64,000 nt of DNA from Mangrovibacter plantisponsor (GCF_003182475.1 NZ_QGTS01000018.1:1-64000); one strand, 5' to 3'. Positions 9,488 through 19,194 are shown, numbered from the stretch's first letter. A program made the numbers and translations. The notes: a model not told the origin generated them from the sequence alone.

Positions 9488-10987
9488 GTGAGAAAGCTAG
9501 CTTTAGCCATGGGTATCAGTGCTGCATTTTTGGCGTTTCCTGCCGTAGCCAGTACCGCAAGTGATGAAAACCGTACTATCGCGTATGTTACCTCCTGGGG
9601 TTTCACGGATGCCGATCCTGCCCCTATTTTGGCTGAATCAAAAGTCGATACCTATTTACTGTCTTTTGCTCGCTGGGATGCGCAAGGCAATATTACATCA
9701 TCTGATGATATCGCTACGCCGATGCCTTACGACCCCTGGTGGATTGCTGGTGGGTATTTAGGGTGGACGCACATGAAGTATGACCACCCGGAAAGAAAAA
9801 TTCTTGCCGCTTTTGGTGGACAGACGTATGAAGACATGTGGAGTTACATGGATACACCAGAGCGCCGCGAAGCCATCGCACAGTCTCTGGCTGAACTGCT
9901 GAAAACCCCTTACCCGGTGTATAAGCGTGGCCTGAAAGAGTCAGAGATTGACGGCGACTGCCAGTTCTGGAACTGGAATGGCTCCTGTAATACTGACGTG
10001 TATCAGAAAGCAGGTTCCGTTTACCTCGATGGTATCGACTTCGATTTTGAAAAAGTCGCTCGCCTGACAGAAAAGGAAAACGAAAACTTGTTATTGCTGG
10101 CACAGCGCCTGCGCGAGTTAATCGGTAAAGATAAAGTTATCAGTCTGACAACCTACCACGTTGGCGCAGACCCGGTTGAGTGTGCAAATAATACCGTGGT
10201 TGATAACTGCTCTTATATTGAAGATAAACGCTCCGACCACCATGGTGAAGTTCTGCCTTTGCTGGAAAAGAGTAAAGACTTATTCGACTTCTTTAATGTA
10301 ATGGCTTATGACGCAGGTCCGAATTTCCGTTGGCAGGTTGCTATGGAAAACTATGCGCGCGCAATTGGCGATAAATCAAAAGTTGTTCTGGGTGCCACCA
10401 TTAACTCTCAGTGGGGGCCGGTAAGCAACTTTATTGAAAGTAAAGAAAATAACCTGGCGCGAGCAGAGTGGCAGGCAGCCAATGGCTACGGCGGTTTCTT
10501 TGTCTGGACCTTCGGCGCAAATACCCAGAATATGCCGCTGTCTGAGCAGGTAGCATATGTGAATGACATGCGTGAAGCGGCTGATAACGCGGCACCGTCT
10601 GTCGAATTACCACCCTCTGGCATTGTGGTTTCTCCGCAGGCTGTCACTTTGACGCTGCCAACAGAGTATTTCAATGGTAATAACCGTGTGGTGATTGACC
10701 GCCAGAAAGGGTTGCTGGGCAACGAGAATCTGGGGTACACCCAGTCAGGTAAAGCCTGGGGATACCGCTACAGCGGTGCTCTGCCTTCAGTATTAACATC
10801 CGGGATTACGCACACAGCAGAAGGCATGACGGAGATAGCTTTCCCCGCCTTCATCAGTGTGGGCGACAAGCTGTTCTTCCGCAGTGTTGACCCGAACCTG
10901 ACCAACAGTGTTTTAGCAGATTTTGGCAGCGTTACTGTCACTCAGTCCATGCTGGACAACGGAACTTTTTTGCCGCGCGAAAAGTAA
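9488..10987 (+). CDS. Secreted glycoside hydrolase family 18 chitinase
   Basis: Hydrolyses beta-1,4-N-acetylglucosamine chains. The GH18 catalytic signature DGIDFDFE is at residues 181-188, with Glu188 as acid/base, and NVMAYD and the late WTFG Trp also fit the barrel. The 499-residue protein begins MRKLALAMGISAAFLAFPAVAS, a Sec signal peptide. The GTG at 9488 is preferred because AAGGAG sits 6 nt upstream, while an upstream ATG (9431) would bury the signal peptide. Residues ~370-499 form a C-terminal domain I do not recognise, perhaps for substrate binding or secretion. The gene stands directly before a complete gsp operon, so type II export of this enzyme is likely, as for E. coli ChiA. Confidence 0.9.
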   Translation: MRKLALAMGISAAFLAFPAVASTASDENRTIAYVTSWGFTDADPAPILAESKVDTYLLSFARWDAQGNITSSDDIATPMPYDPWWIAGGYLGWTHMKYDHPERKILAAFGGQTYEDMWSYMDTPERREAIAQSLAELLKTPYPVYKRGLKESEIDGDCQFWNWNGSCNTDVYQKAGSVYLDGIDFDFEKVARLTEKENENLLLLAQRLRELIGKDKVISLTTYHVGADPVECANNTVVDNCSYIEDKRSDHHGEVLPLLEKSKDLFDFFNVMAYDAGPNFRWQVAMENYARAIGDKSKVVLGATINSQWGPVSNFIESKENNLARAEWQAANGYGGFFVWTFGANTQNMPLSEQVAYVNDMREAADNAAPSVELPPSGIVVSPQAVTLTLPTEYFNGNNRVVIDRQKGLLGNENLGYTQSGKAWGYRYSGALPSVLTSGITHTAEGMTEIAFPAFISVGDKLFFRSVDPNLTNSVLADFGSVTVTQSMLDNGTFLPREK

Positions 10988-11026
10988 TTAAGTAAATGGT
11001 TGCTGGCAAGATGTTTGCCATCAGCC

Positions 11027-11051
11027 CCAGGAGGCCCAGTGGGCCTTCTGG
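11027..11051 (+). terminator. Hairpin after the chitinase gene
   Basis: CCAGGAGGCCC pairs with GGGCCTTCTGG (one G-U) around a very short loop and is followed by TTATTAAT. A terminator with a weak U-tract separates the chitinase from gspC, so the secretion operon probably has its own promoter in 11052-11164. Confidence 0.65.
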
Positions 11052-11164
11052 TTATTAATATCAGCGTGTTATGTGTTTTTTCTTCAGCTTAAAAATTAAT
11101 TTACAGCAGCGTTTTGTACAAATAATGCTCAGTAAGGTTTCCGGTATTAATGAGGTGCCTGTCT

Positions 11165-11641
11165 ATGATAACCACCCGAATACGTCAGCAGAGTCTCAAT
11201 ATCATCGCAGTCATAATGATAGCGAGTTGCTGTGTTGCGGTTTATTTCACAGCCCGGGCCCCATTTTCAGAAATTAATAATGACTTTAATGAGAAAAACA
11301 GTGTTGGCGATGATACTATTCATCTTGCTGCAGCCTTTGCTCAGGCTCCACGGGACGGGCGTTGGGCATGGCATGAATCACAAGTTTCTCTGAGCAGTGA
11401 GCAGGTTAATAATGCCCCACCTTCCTCTCTGGCTTTGAAACTGGTGGGGGTAGTAAGCCACAAAGATTGTGAGCGGGCTCTGGCTATTGTTGAGTTGGGT
11501 TCCCGGCAATACAGTTACTCATGTGGTGAAGTGGCAGACCTTCCTGGTGTGCATATTATGCGTGTGTTAACCGATCGGATTGTTATCAAGCATAAAGGTT
11601 ATTTTGAAACCGTGCATATCGGCAAAAAAGATGCGGGATAA
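11165..11641 (+). CDS. gspC: Short GspC: type II secretion inner-membrane linker without PDZ domain
   Basis: GspC links the inner-membrane platform (GspL/M) to the secretin. The 158-residue protein has a short cytoplasmic tail, one transmembrane segment (~16-33), a linker and the homology-region domain that contacts GspD (LALKLVGVVSHKDCERALAIV through GYFETVHIGK). It stops right there. Family members usually run to about 270 residues with a PDZ or coiled-coil domain that is absent here, and the 68-bp gap to gspD leaves no room for a frameshifted one. ATG 11165 has GAGG upstream; an in-frame ATG at 11150 lacks a site. First gene of gspCDEFGHIJKLMO. Confidence 0.82.
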   Translation: MITTRIRQQSLNIIAVIMIASCCVAVYFTARAPFSEINNDFNEKNSVGDDTIHLAAAFAQAPRDGRWAWHESQVSLSSEQVNNAPPSSLALKLVGVVSHKDCERALAIVELGSRQYSYSCGEVADLPGVHIMRVLTDRIVIKHKGYFETVHIGKKDAG

Positions 11642-11709
11642 CTCACAAGCTGTAAGTTAAAGACCTCTGCCATCAATGGGATGATGGCTAATAACAGAAA
11701 GGATTCTGG

Positions 11710-13680
11710 ATGAGCAAAGCAACAGTAATCTATGAACACGTAAAGTGTTTTTTTAAATACAGTATCGCAGGCTTCCTGATGATACTGATTCCTTTCTGTA
11801 GCACTGCTGAAAGCTATTCTGCTAATTTCCAAAATACCGAAATTCGTGAGTTTGTTAATACAGTCAGTAAAGTATTAAATAAAACGATTGTTATTGATCC
11901 TGCTATTCAGGGAACAATTAATGTTCGCTCTTATGATTCGCTGGATAGTGAACGGTATTATCAGTTCTTTCTGAGTGTATTGCAGGTTTATGGTTTTACT
12001 GCTGTTAATATGCCAGGGGGTATCACCAAAATTATTCCGGAGCGCAATGCGAAATCAGCCGGAATCCCTTTGGTTCAGGATGGCGATATTACCCGCCATG
12101 ATGAAGTTATAATGCGAATTGTGCCGCTGGATAATATTTCCGGCCGCGAACTTGCACCTTTATTACGCCAGTTGAATGATGCGGCTGAAGGTAGCGTGGT
12201 GCATTATGATGCCGCCAATATGTTGTTGATGACCGGGCGTGCTTCTGTCGTTGAGCGCCTGGTGGCGATTGTTGCCAGGGTGGACAACCGCGCACAGCAC
12301 CACGTAGAAACCCTGGCCTTGCATAATGCTTCGGCCAGTGATGTCGTCAACATGGCGAATGCCCTGCATCGCGATGGTACCGCAGGGCAGCCCGGTACAG
12401 TTGGGCGTATTTATGCCAGTATTGTGGCCGATGAGCGCACAAATACAGTGCTGGTTTCCGGGGACGCGCCAGCACGAGCCCGCATGATTCAAACACTGCA
12501 GAAGCTGGACCGCGAACACAGCCCCGGGGCCATGGGAGGCAATACCCAGGTCGTTTATCTTAAATACGCGAAAGCCGCACAACTTATTGATGTACTTAAT
12601 GGCGTAATCAATAACGCGGTGGACAGCAGCGACCCGGCGGCCCCAGTAGTCATTGAAACCAGTAAATCCACCCCTGTCTCTGTTACTGCAGACGACCAAA
12701 CCAATTCATTGATTCTTAATGCGCCAAATCACATCATGCGCCAACTGCGTGATGTGATTGACCAACTGGATATTCGCCGCCCGCAAGTACTGGTTGAAGC
12801 GATTATTGCTGAAGTTTCCGATGCGCAGGGGCTTAACTTCGGTATTCAGTGGATGAACAATTCCGCAGGCGGCACGAATTTTGGTTCTGCCACCGATCCC
12901 TCTGTCACTGCTATCCCTGGCAATGGCATGGGGCAGGTCCTTGGCAGCGCGCAAGGGCTGGCGGCCGGTTTCTATCGGGGAAACTGGGCCGGGTTACTCA
13001 CCGCGCTGCAAACCAGTAACCAAAACAATATTCTGGCAACCCCCAGTATTGTCACACTCGATAATGTAGAAGCCGAGTTCACCGTTGGGCAGGATGTACC
13101 GGTTTTAACCGGCTCACAAACCACTTCCGGCGACAATGTTTACAACACCGTTGAACGCCGCAGCGTGGGAATAAAGCTGAAGGTGACCCCACAAATCAAC
13201 CTGGGTGATACGGTTCGCCTGGATATTGAGCAGGAAGTATCCAGCGTGTCCACTTCTGCTGCCAGCAATGCGTTGGGGCCTACTTTCGACACGCGTAACG
13301 TGCGTAATGCGGTACTGGTCGGGACTGGGAATACTGTGGTGGTCGGCGGCTTGTTGGATAACAGCACCAGTGAAGGCAACAGTGCTGTGCCATTGTTAGG
13401 CCGCATTCCGGTGCTGAAGCATTTGTTTGGCACGACCAGTAAATCCACGTCCAAACGTAACCTGATGCTGTTCATTCGCCCCACCATCATGCGCGAGCAG
13501 GATCGCTATGATCAGGTCAGCCTGCAATCCCTTTCCCGCTTTAAACAACATGATTTCTCTACTCCGGCAGACCAGGTGTTTCACCAGGCGCTGGACCAAA
13601 GTGTGGGCGCTGGTGGGCAAACGGTGGATGCCATGCTGAACGATATTCAGCGTTTCTATGCCGGGAGTAGTAACGAATGA
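11710..13680 (+). CDS. gspD: Type II secretion secretin GspD
   Basis: Outer-membrane secretin of 656 residues that forms the exit channel. A long N-terminal signal sequence ends near FCSTAES. Domains in order are N0 (ANFQNTEIREFVNTVSKVL), N1-N3 with repeated VxPLxN-type helices, and the secretin barrel (EVSDAQGLNFGIQWM, NNILATPSIVTLDN, VPVLTGSQ, VVVGGLLDN, LMLFIRPTI). After the barrel comes a C-terminal S-domain of about 65 residues, where PulS/OutS-type pilotins bind; such a pilotin is encoded at the far end of the locus. AAAGGA precedes the ATG by 6-7 nt. Its stop overlaps gspE (ATGA). Confidence 0.96.
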   Translation: MSKATVIYEHVKCFFKYSIAGFLMILIPFCSTAESYSANFQNTEIREFVNTVSKVLNKTIVIDPAIQGTINVRSYDSLDSERYYQFFLSVLQVYGFTAVNMPGGITKIIPERNAKSAGIPLVQDGDITRHDEVIMRIVPLDNISGRELAPLLRQLNDAAEGSVVHYDAANMLLMTGRASVVERLVAIVARVDNRAQHHVETLALHNASASDVVNMANALHRDGTAGQPGTVGRIYASIVADERTNTVLVSGDAPARARMIQTLQKLDREHSPGAMGGNTQVVYLKYAKAAQLIDVLNGVINNAVDSSDPAAPVVIETSKSTPVSVTADDQTNSLILNAPNHIMRQLRDVIDQLDIRRPQVLVEAIIAEVSDAQGLNFGIQWMNNSAGGTNFGSATDPSVTAIPGNGMGQVLGSAQGLAAGFYRGNWAGLLTALQTSNQNNILATPSIVTLDNVEAEFTVGQDVPVLTGSQTTSGDNVYNTVERRSVGIKLKVTPQINLGDTVRLDIEQEVSSVSTSAASNALGPTFDTRNVRNAVLVGTGNTVVVGGLLDNSTSEGNSAVPLLGRIPVLKHLFGTTSKSTSKRNLMLFIRPTIMREQDRYDQVSLQSLSRFKQHDFSTPADQVFHQALDQSVGAGGQTVDAMLNDIQRFYAGSSNE

Positions 13681-15140
13681 CAGGGTTATTGCCATTCGCC
13701 TGGGTGCAGAAACAAGGCGTCTTTTATCAGCCAGATGGCAAACAACCGGTTGTATGGTATCGCCACGGTGTATCTTCCGGAGCTTTACAGGAAGTGTACC
13801 GTGTAGCTGGCGCAGCGCCACTTTATGAGCTGAGTGATGCGGCGTTTCGCCAGAAAATCACCGAAGCCTATCAACAGGAAGGGGGGCAGGCCAGCCAGGT
13901 TATGGCTGAGCTGGAAAATGGCGACGATCTTTTCCAGGTGATAAACGCATTACCCGAAAACGAAGACTTGCTTGATTGTGATGATGGCGCGCCGGTGGTG
14001 CGTTTTATTAACGCTATGTTGGGGGAGGCCATCAAAGAAGGGGCCTCGGATATTCATATTGAGCCCTATGAAAAGCATCTTGCCATCCGCTTCCGGGTGG
14101 ATGGTGTGTTGCGCCCGGTTCTGACACCACCACACCATCTTGCCGCTGTATTAATCTCGCGCATCAAAGTGATGTCCCGGCTGGATATTGCAGAGAAGCG
14201 GGTGCCACAGGACGGGCGTATTACTCTGCGAATTGGTGGCCGGGCAGTGGATGTGCGTGTGTCCACATTGCCGTCTCGCCATGGTGAACGCATTGTGTTG
14301 CGCGTGCTGGATAAAAACAGTGTGCAACTGGATTTATCCAGCCTTGGCCTGGACCGGCATAAACGCACCGCTCTTGAATCGCTGCTGGCTCAGCCTCATG
14401 GCATTATTTTGGTTACCGGGCCAACAGGGTCTGGTAAAAGCACCACGTTATATGCGGCACTGAACCAGATTAACACCAAAGACCGCAATATTATGACGGT
14501 GGAAGACCCGGTGGAATATGAGCTGGAGGGCGTTGGGCAAACCCAGGTTAATCCCAAAGTTGATATGACGTTTGCCCGCGGGTTACGTGCCATTCTGCGC
14601 CAGGACCCGGATGTTGTCATGATTGGTGAAATCCGCGATGGCGAAACAGCAAAAATTGCCGTGCAGGCCTCGCTTACCGGGCACCTTGTGCTGTCAACAC
14701 TGCACACCAATACAGCTATTGGCGCGGTAAGCCGGTTGCGTGATATGGGCGTGGAGCCTTTTTTACTGGCAAGTTCACTGATTGGGGTGCTGTCGCAGCG
14801 CCTGGTTCGCACCCTGTGCCCGGCATGCCGGGTTCCCGTCACTTACACCACTTCACAGTTATCCACTCTGGGTATTTGCATGGAAACGCCGCTGGCGGCT
14901 TTTCAGCCAGGCGGGTGTTCTGCGTGTAACGGGCATGGTTACCGTGGCCGAACAGGCATTCACGAACTGGTGCTGGTTGGCCACGCCATGCGCCAGGCTA
15001 TTGCCGATGCGCAGCATGATGTCGGCCTTGAACAACTCATTCGCCAGGATACGCCCGGTATTGTGCATGACGGGTTGGAGAAAATTCAGTCTGGGGTCAC
15101 GTCCCTTGAGGAAGTGCTCCGGGTAACCAGCCAGAGGTAG
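13677..15140 (+). CDS. gspE: Type II secretion ATPase GspE
   Basis: Cytoplasmic hexameric ATPase of 487 residues that powers pseudopilus assembly. Visible motifs are the N2 domain (EGASDIHIEPYE, FRVDGVLRPV), Walker A GPTGSGKST (248-256), an Asp box, Walker B DPDVVMIGEIRD, the His box TGHLVLSTLHT and a zinc-finger-like CPAC...CSAC insertion as in other GspE proteins. It follows gspD with a 4-nt overlap and precedes gspF by 3 nt, so translation is likely coupled. Confidence 0.97.
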   Translation: MTGLLPFAWVQKQGVFYQPDGKQPVVWYRHGVSSGALQEVYRVAGAAPLYELSDAAFRQKITEAYQQEGGQASQVMAELENGDDLFQVINALPENEDLLDCDDGAPVVRFINAMLGEAIKEGASDIHIEPYEKHLAIRFRVDGVLRPVLTPPHHLAAVLISRIKVMSRLDIAEKRVPQDGRITLRIGGRAVDVRVSTLPSRHGERIVLRVLDKNSVQLDLSSLGLDRHKRTALESLLAQPHGIILVTGPTGSGKSTTLYAALNQINTKDRNIMTVEDPVEYELEGVGQTQVNPKVDMTFARGLRAILRQDPDVVMIGEIRDGETAKIAVQASLTGHLVLSTLHTNTAIGAVSRLRDMGVEPFLLASSLIGVLSQRLVRTLCPACRVPVTYTTSQLSTLGICMETPLAAFQPGGCSACNGHGYRGRTGIHELVLVGHAMRQAIADAQHDVGLEQLIRQDTPGIVHDGLEKIQSGVTSLEEVLRVTSQR

Positions 15141-15143
15141 CCC

Positions 15144-16343
15144 ATGAGGTATCGTTATGTTGTGGCAGGGCAGAATGGTAAGCGCCAGCGTGGCTCCCTG
15201 GAGGCTGAATCACCCAAAGCGGCCCGCCAGTTGCTGCGTGAGCGTTTTCCGCAAATTCTTTCAGTGAAAGAAGAGCGTTTATCTGCGTGGGGCACCATGC
15301 GCCAGGCACGCCTGAATGGGCAGGCGCTGGTGTTATTTACCCGCCAATTGGCGACATTGTTGGGGGCCTCGCTACCACTGGAAGAAGCACTGCTGTCGCT
15401 GGCACAACAAAGTGAAAAAAACACTATTCGGCACATTATTGAACAACTACGCCGCCAGGTACTGGAAGGGCGAACATTTTCCGATGCCCTGGCGCAGTTC
15501 CCCGCTTCATTTTCACCTTTGTACCGCGCGTTAATTACCGCAGGTGAGTTGTCCGGCCACCTGGACGCGGTACTTTCCCGGCTGGCCGACCACCTTGAGC
15601 GCAGCCAGGCCTTGCAGGGGAAATTATTACAGGCATTGTTGTATCCGCTGGTGTTGACCACGGTTGCTCTGGGCGTGGTCGCCATTCTGCTTACTGCTGT
15701 AGTGCCGGGCGTGGTAGAGCAATTCATGTATTTACAACACAGTCTGCCGCTCTCTACCCGCATCCTCATCGCCCTGAGCGATACCGCAAGGGACTTCGGC
15801 CTCTATTTTTTGTTGGCGGTGTTCATGCTCTGGGGCGGGCTTTCTCAGGCCTTGAAGCGCCCTGCAGCCCGCCTTGCCTGGCACCGTGCTTTTTTACGGG
15901 TTCCTGTTGTCGGCCGGGTGGCGCTTAACCTGAATATTGCGCGCTATGCCCGCACATTAAGCATCCTGACCAGCAGTGCCGTACCGTTATTAGACGCCAT
16001 GGGGATCAGCGCCGCAGTGGTAACCAACCAGTCAGTGCAGGGCCGCTTAGAGCATGTGCGTGATCAGGTACGCGAAGGGTGCTCATTAGCGGCAACACTG
16101 GGCGAAACCGGAATGCTTTCGCCCATGATGCGCCACATGATTGCCAGTGGTGAAAACAGTGGTGAACTGGAAAACATGCTGGAGCGCGCGGCAGATTTAC
16201 AGGAAAACGCTTTTCACAGCCAGGTTTCTCTGGCTATGGGCGTTTTTACGCCAGTGCTAATCACCGGCATGGCTGGAATCGTCTTTTTTATCGTCATGGC
16301 GATTCTACAGCCCATATTGCAGCTTAATAGTTTAATGGGATAA
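15144..16343 (+). CDS. gspF: Type II secretion inner-membrane platform protein GspF
   Basis: Polytopic inner-membrane protein of 399 residues. Two homologous cytoplasmic T2SSF domains (FTRQLATLLGASLPLEEAL... and ...ARYARTLSILTSSAVPLLDAM) are each followed by membrane segments, with TGMAGIVFFIVMAILQPIL the last. It is the platform core that receives force from GspE. Typical family length, in operon between gspE and gspG. Confidence 0.97.
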   Translation: MRYRYVVAGQNGKRQRGSLEAESPKAARQLLRERFPQILSVKEERLSAWGTMRQARLNGQALVLFTRQLATLLGASLPLEEALLSLAQQSEKNTIRHIIEQLRRQVLEGRTFSDALAQFPASFSPLYRALITAGELSGHLDAVLSRLADHLERSQALQGKLLQALLYPLVLTTVALGVVAILLTAVVPGVVEQFMYLQHSLPLSTRILIALSDTARDFGLYFLLAVFMLWGGLSQALKRPAARLAWHRAFLRVPVVGRVALNLNIARYARTLSILTSSAVPLLDAMGISAAVVTNQSVQGRLEHVRDQVREGCSLAATLGETGMLSPMMRHMIASGENSGELENMLERAADLQENAFHSQVSLAMGVFTPVLITGMAGIVFFIVMAILQPILQLNSLMG

Positions 16344-16364
16344 CCAAAGAAAAGGAGTTTATTT

Positions 16365-16790
16365 ATGTTGTCATCGCAGCGTCAGCGGGGGTTCACCCTG
16401 CTCGAAATTATGGTTGTCGTTGTGATCCTCGGTGTGCTTGCCAGCCTGACAGTACCGGGGCTGATGGGGAATAAAGACCGGGCAGACCGGCAAAAAGCTG
16501 TCAGCGACATCACAGCTATCGAAAATGCCCTGGAAATGTACCGGCTGGACAACGGTATTTATCCGTCAACAGAGCAGGGCCTCCGCGCGCTGGTCAAAGA
16601 GCCAGCCATTGCTCCGTTACCGCGTAATTATCGCCAGGAAGGGTATTTACGCCGCCTTTCGAATGACCCGTGGGGGAATCCTTATCAATACCGCCACCCG
16701 GGTCAGCATGGTCTGGTTGATATCTGGTCATGGGGGATGGAAGGCGAAAACAGCCAGAACCTGATTGGCAACTGGGATGCGGATGAATAA
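16365..16790 (+). CDS. gspG: Major pseudopilin GspG
   Basis: Pseudopilin of 141 residues and the main subunit of the type II pseudopilus. The prepilin leader MLSSQRQRG is cleaved before FTLLEIMVVVVILG, with Glu5 of the mature protein present. The C-terminal half has the calcium-loop region of GspG (LSNDPWGNPYQYRHPGQHGLVDIWSWG). AAAGGAG precedes the ATG. The prepilin peptidase GspO of the same operon should process it. Confidence 0.97.
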   Translation: MLSSQRQRGFTLLEIMVVVVILGVLASLTVPGLMGNKDRADRQKAVSDITAIENALEMYRLDNGIYPSTEQGLRALVKEPAIAPLPRNYRQEGYLRRLSNDPWGNPYQYRHPGQHGLVDIWSWGMEGENSQNLIGNWDADE

Positions 16791-17322
16791 AACCTCCGCG
16801 TCCGGGTTCACGCTACTGGAAATCATGCTGGTGGTGGTGTTGATTGCCGGGATGGCGATGCTGGCTGTCGGCACCCGCCCCGGCAATGACGATAGCGAAA
16901 AGCTTGCGCTGTCACTGGCGAAATCGCTGGACAGCCGGGCGGAACAGGCAATGCTGGACGGACAGCTCTATGGCGCTTTCCTGTACAGCAACGGCATGGA
17001 TATTTACCAGTTGTCTTTGCAACCCAACCAGGGGGTACAAAGCCATGCCTGGCCCGGCTACCGTTGGCAGAAAGTCCCGCTGGCACGGCGCAATCGCCCG
17101 TTCCGGTTACCAGATGGCTGGTCGCTGGATTTGGTCATTGAAGGCCAGCCGGTTCCTCTCGCTCCTTACCCTCAGCACCCGGCCCGTGATCCAGTTCTGG
17201 TCTTTTTCCCCGGTGGAGAAAGCAGCGACTTCCAAATTGCGCTCAACCACAACGGTGCTACCCGTTACCTGGTCATGCCGGTTGATGGGTATATTGTGCA
17301 CCGTAGCGGGAGGCAACCATGA
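16783..17322 (+). CDS. gspH: Minor pseudopilin GspH
   Basis: Minor pseudopilin with leader MNKTSASG cleaved before FTLLEIMLVVVLIAG; mature Glu5 is present. About 179 residues from ATG 16783. Other in-frame ATGs at 16777 and 16765 give slightly longer leaders and none has a clear ribosome site, because the start lies inside the end of gspG. It overlaps gspI by 4 nt. GspH caps the pseudopilus with GspI, J and K. Confidence 0.93.
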   Translation: MNKTSASGFTLLEIMLVVVLIAGMAMLAVGTRPGNDDSEKLALSLAKSLDSRAEQAMLDGQLYGAFLYSNGMDIYQLSLQPNQGVQSHAWPGYRWQKVPLARRNRPFRLPDGWSLDLVIEGQPVPLAPYPQHPARDPVLVFFPGGESSDFQIALNHNGATRYLVMPVDGYIVHRSGRQP

Positions 17323-17678
17323 AATGCCGTGGCATGACATTGCTCGAAGTGATGCTGGCGCTGGTCATTCTGTCTGTGGCCGGGCTGGCATTGATGCGTT
17401 CTGGTGCCGAGCAAAATCGCCATTTACAGCATATGGAGCAACGCCAGTTAGCGCTGTGGGTCGCAGAAAATCAGGCAGTACGTTTACGCCTTGCTAAAAG
17501 TATCACAGCAGGGAGTGAGCATACGCTGGCAACCGAAATGGCCGGGCGGCCATTCATTATTACCTGGTCTGCAACCGCCACATCTTCGCCCAATGTAGTT
17601 TCACTCCATTTGCGTGTTCGCTCTCCCGGGCCATCGCAGCCGCTGCTTTATGACATGTCTTTTTTGCATTCATCATGA
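17319..17678 (+). CDS. gspI: Minor pseudopilin GspI
   Basis: Short pseudopilin of 119 residues. The leader MKCRG is cleaved before MTLLEVMLALVILSVAG, with the conserved Glu5. GspI starts the tip complex with GspJ and GspK. It overlaps gspH and gspJ by 4 nt on each side (ATGA). Confidence 0.95.
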   Translation: MKCRGMTLLEVMLALVILSVAGLALMRSGAEQNRHLQHMEQRQLALWVAENQAVRLRLAKSITAGSEHTLATEMAGRPFIITWSATATSSPNVVSLHLRVRSPGPSQPLLYDMSFLHSS

Positions 17679-18283
17679 CAACACAGTCTCCGCGTGGCTT
17701 CACGCTTCTTGAGATGTTACTGGCTATCACGGTTTTTGCGGTGATGAGTGCGGCAGGCCTGGCGATACTTCAGGGTACCTTGCGCGCCGGGCAGCAAGTG
17801 CAACAGGCCACAGGGGATATCACTGCATGGCAACGGTTAATGTGGCGCCTGGATCAGGACTTTAGCCAGGCAGTAGCACGGCCACGGCTCCCAGGCTCTG
17901 GTACGGCAGGCAGTGCGGGGGATTTCCGCTTGCAGCGAGAGAGTGAAACAGACAACGGCAGCCACATTGTGACACTGTTGCGCAGCAATAAGCTTAATCC
18001 AGGCGGCCGTTTCCCCAGAGCCTCAATGGAGTGGGTGCAGTGGCGTATCAGTAGTGGTGCACTGGTGCGCATAAGCTGGCCATACGGCGCAGAACAGCCA
18101 AACCCCGTGACACAAATTGTTTTGCCGGAGGTAAGCAGTTTTCATCTCCGGGTCTTTAATGGTGCGCAGTGGCAACCAAACTGGCTGTCTGCCAACACAG
18201 TTCCCCAGGCCGTAGAAATCACAGTATCCGGGCCGCGTTTCAGCCAGTTACAGCGGGTCATTCCCATTGTGGAGGGGGTGTAA
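17675..18283 (+). CDS. gspJ: Minor pseudopilin GspJ
   Basis: Pseudopilin of 202 residues. The leader MTTQSPRG is cleaved before FTLLEMLLAITVFAVMSA (Glu5 present); a beta-rich C-terminal domain with WRLDQDFSQAVARP follows. Part of the I-J-K tip complex. Its TAA stop shares one base with the gspK ATG. Confidence 0.95.
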   Translation: MTTQSPRGFTLLEMLLAITVFAVMSAAGLAILQGTLRAGQQVQQATGDITAWQRLMWRLDQDFSQAVARPRLPGSGTAGSAGDFRLQRESETDNGSHIVTLLRSNKLNPGGRFPRASMEWVQWRISSGALVRISWPYGAEQPNPVTQIVLPEVSSFHLRVFNGAQWQPNWLSANTVPQAVEITVSGPRFSQLQRVIPIVEGV

Positions 18284-19194
18284 TGAACCCGCGCCGCGAG
18301 TGGAGAAATGAACAGGGGATGGCCTTGTTGATGGTGCTGTTGATAATCGCCAGTATGTCAGTATGTGTGTCACTTACCCAGACGCACTGGTTCAGCTTTT
18401 TCCAGAGAACCGTTTCTTTTCAGTCTGCAAGCGAGGTGCGCCAGCAACTGGCCGGTGCGGAATCTGTGCTGGTTTCGCGCTATCGCCGGGTGTTGGCCAA
18501 CCCGGTGCTTCAGCCTTCTTACCCCTGGCTTACTCGCTGGCACTCTATGGAGCTTGATGGGCAGCATGGCCAGTTTCTGGTTCGGGATTTGCAGGCCTGT
18601 TTTAACCTCAACGCCATACTGGCACAGGGCGCCGGAGCAGGTGCAGAAACCGTACCGCAACAGCTTTTGCGCCATTTACTGGTTGCCACAGGCAGCGACG
18701 CCAATACGGCCCGGCAGGTAGTGGCATTGCTGGTGGCTCAAAAACAACAGGAAGGCAAAGGGTTTGCTGATGTCAGCGAACTGCGCCTGAGCATGCTATT
18801 ACCTGCGAGCCAGGTTACCCGGTTACGTTCACAACTCTGCGTGTTACCGGTAATGGACCTGAAAATTAACCTTAATGGGCTAACTCAACGCCACGAGCCA
18901 CTGCTGGCCGCACTGTTATCTGCGGCTGGTGAACCACTGAGCGCCAGTGCACTGCTGGCTTTGCGCCCGCAGGCTGGCTGGCAGAGTATTGATCAGTTCA
19001 TGGCATCGCTGGAAGACGATGCCCTCAGGCAACAATTAGAAAACTTGTCGCCTTTTTTAAGCACCGGCAGTGATTTTTATGAATTTACCCTGCGTATGGA
19101 CTCGCAGCCATTTGCACAATTACGCAGCCAGGTCCGTAACCAGGGGCGTTCTTTTACTGTATTTCGCCGTTTGTATGGTCCAGAGGAAGGATAA
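18283..19194 (+). CDS. gspK: Minor pseudopilin GspK
   Basis: Largest pseudopilin, 303 residues. The leader MNPRREWRNEQG is cleaved before MALLMVLLIIASM. The mature protein lacks the usual Glu5, as is normal for GspK, which sits at the tip and does not need it. An alpha-helical insertion domain follows (LRHLLVATGSDANTARQVVALL). GGAGG lies directly upstream of ATG 18283; a longer in-frame reading from 18169 would start inside gspJ. Confidence 0.94.
   Translation: MNPRREWRNEQGMALLMVLLIIASMSVCVSLTQTHWFSFFQRTVSFQSASEVRQQLAGAESVLVSRYRRVLANPVLQPSYPWLTRWHSMELDGQHGQFLVRDLQACFNLNAILAQGAGAGAETVPQQLLRHLLVATGSDANTARQVVALLVAQKQQEGKGFADVSELRLSMLLPASQVTRLRSQLCVLPVMDLKINLNGLTQRHEPLLAALLSAAGEPLSASALLALRPQAGWQSIDQFMASLEDDALRQQLENLSPFLSTGSDFYEFTLRMDSQPFAQLRSQVRNQGRSFTVFRRLYGPEEG

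Noticed and set aside
11150-11709. gspC as a frameshifted full-length gene
   Set aside because: Only 68 bp separate its stop from gspD; a PDZ domain needs about 250 bp, so no hidden 3' part exists.
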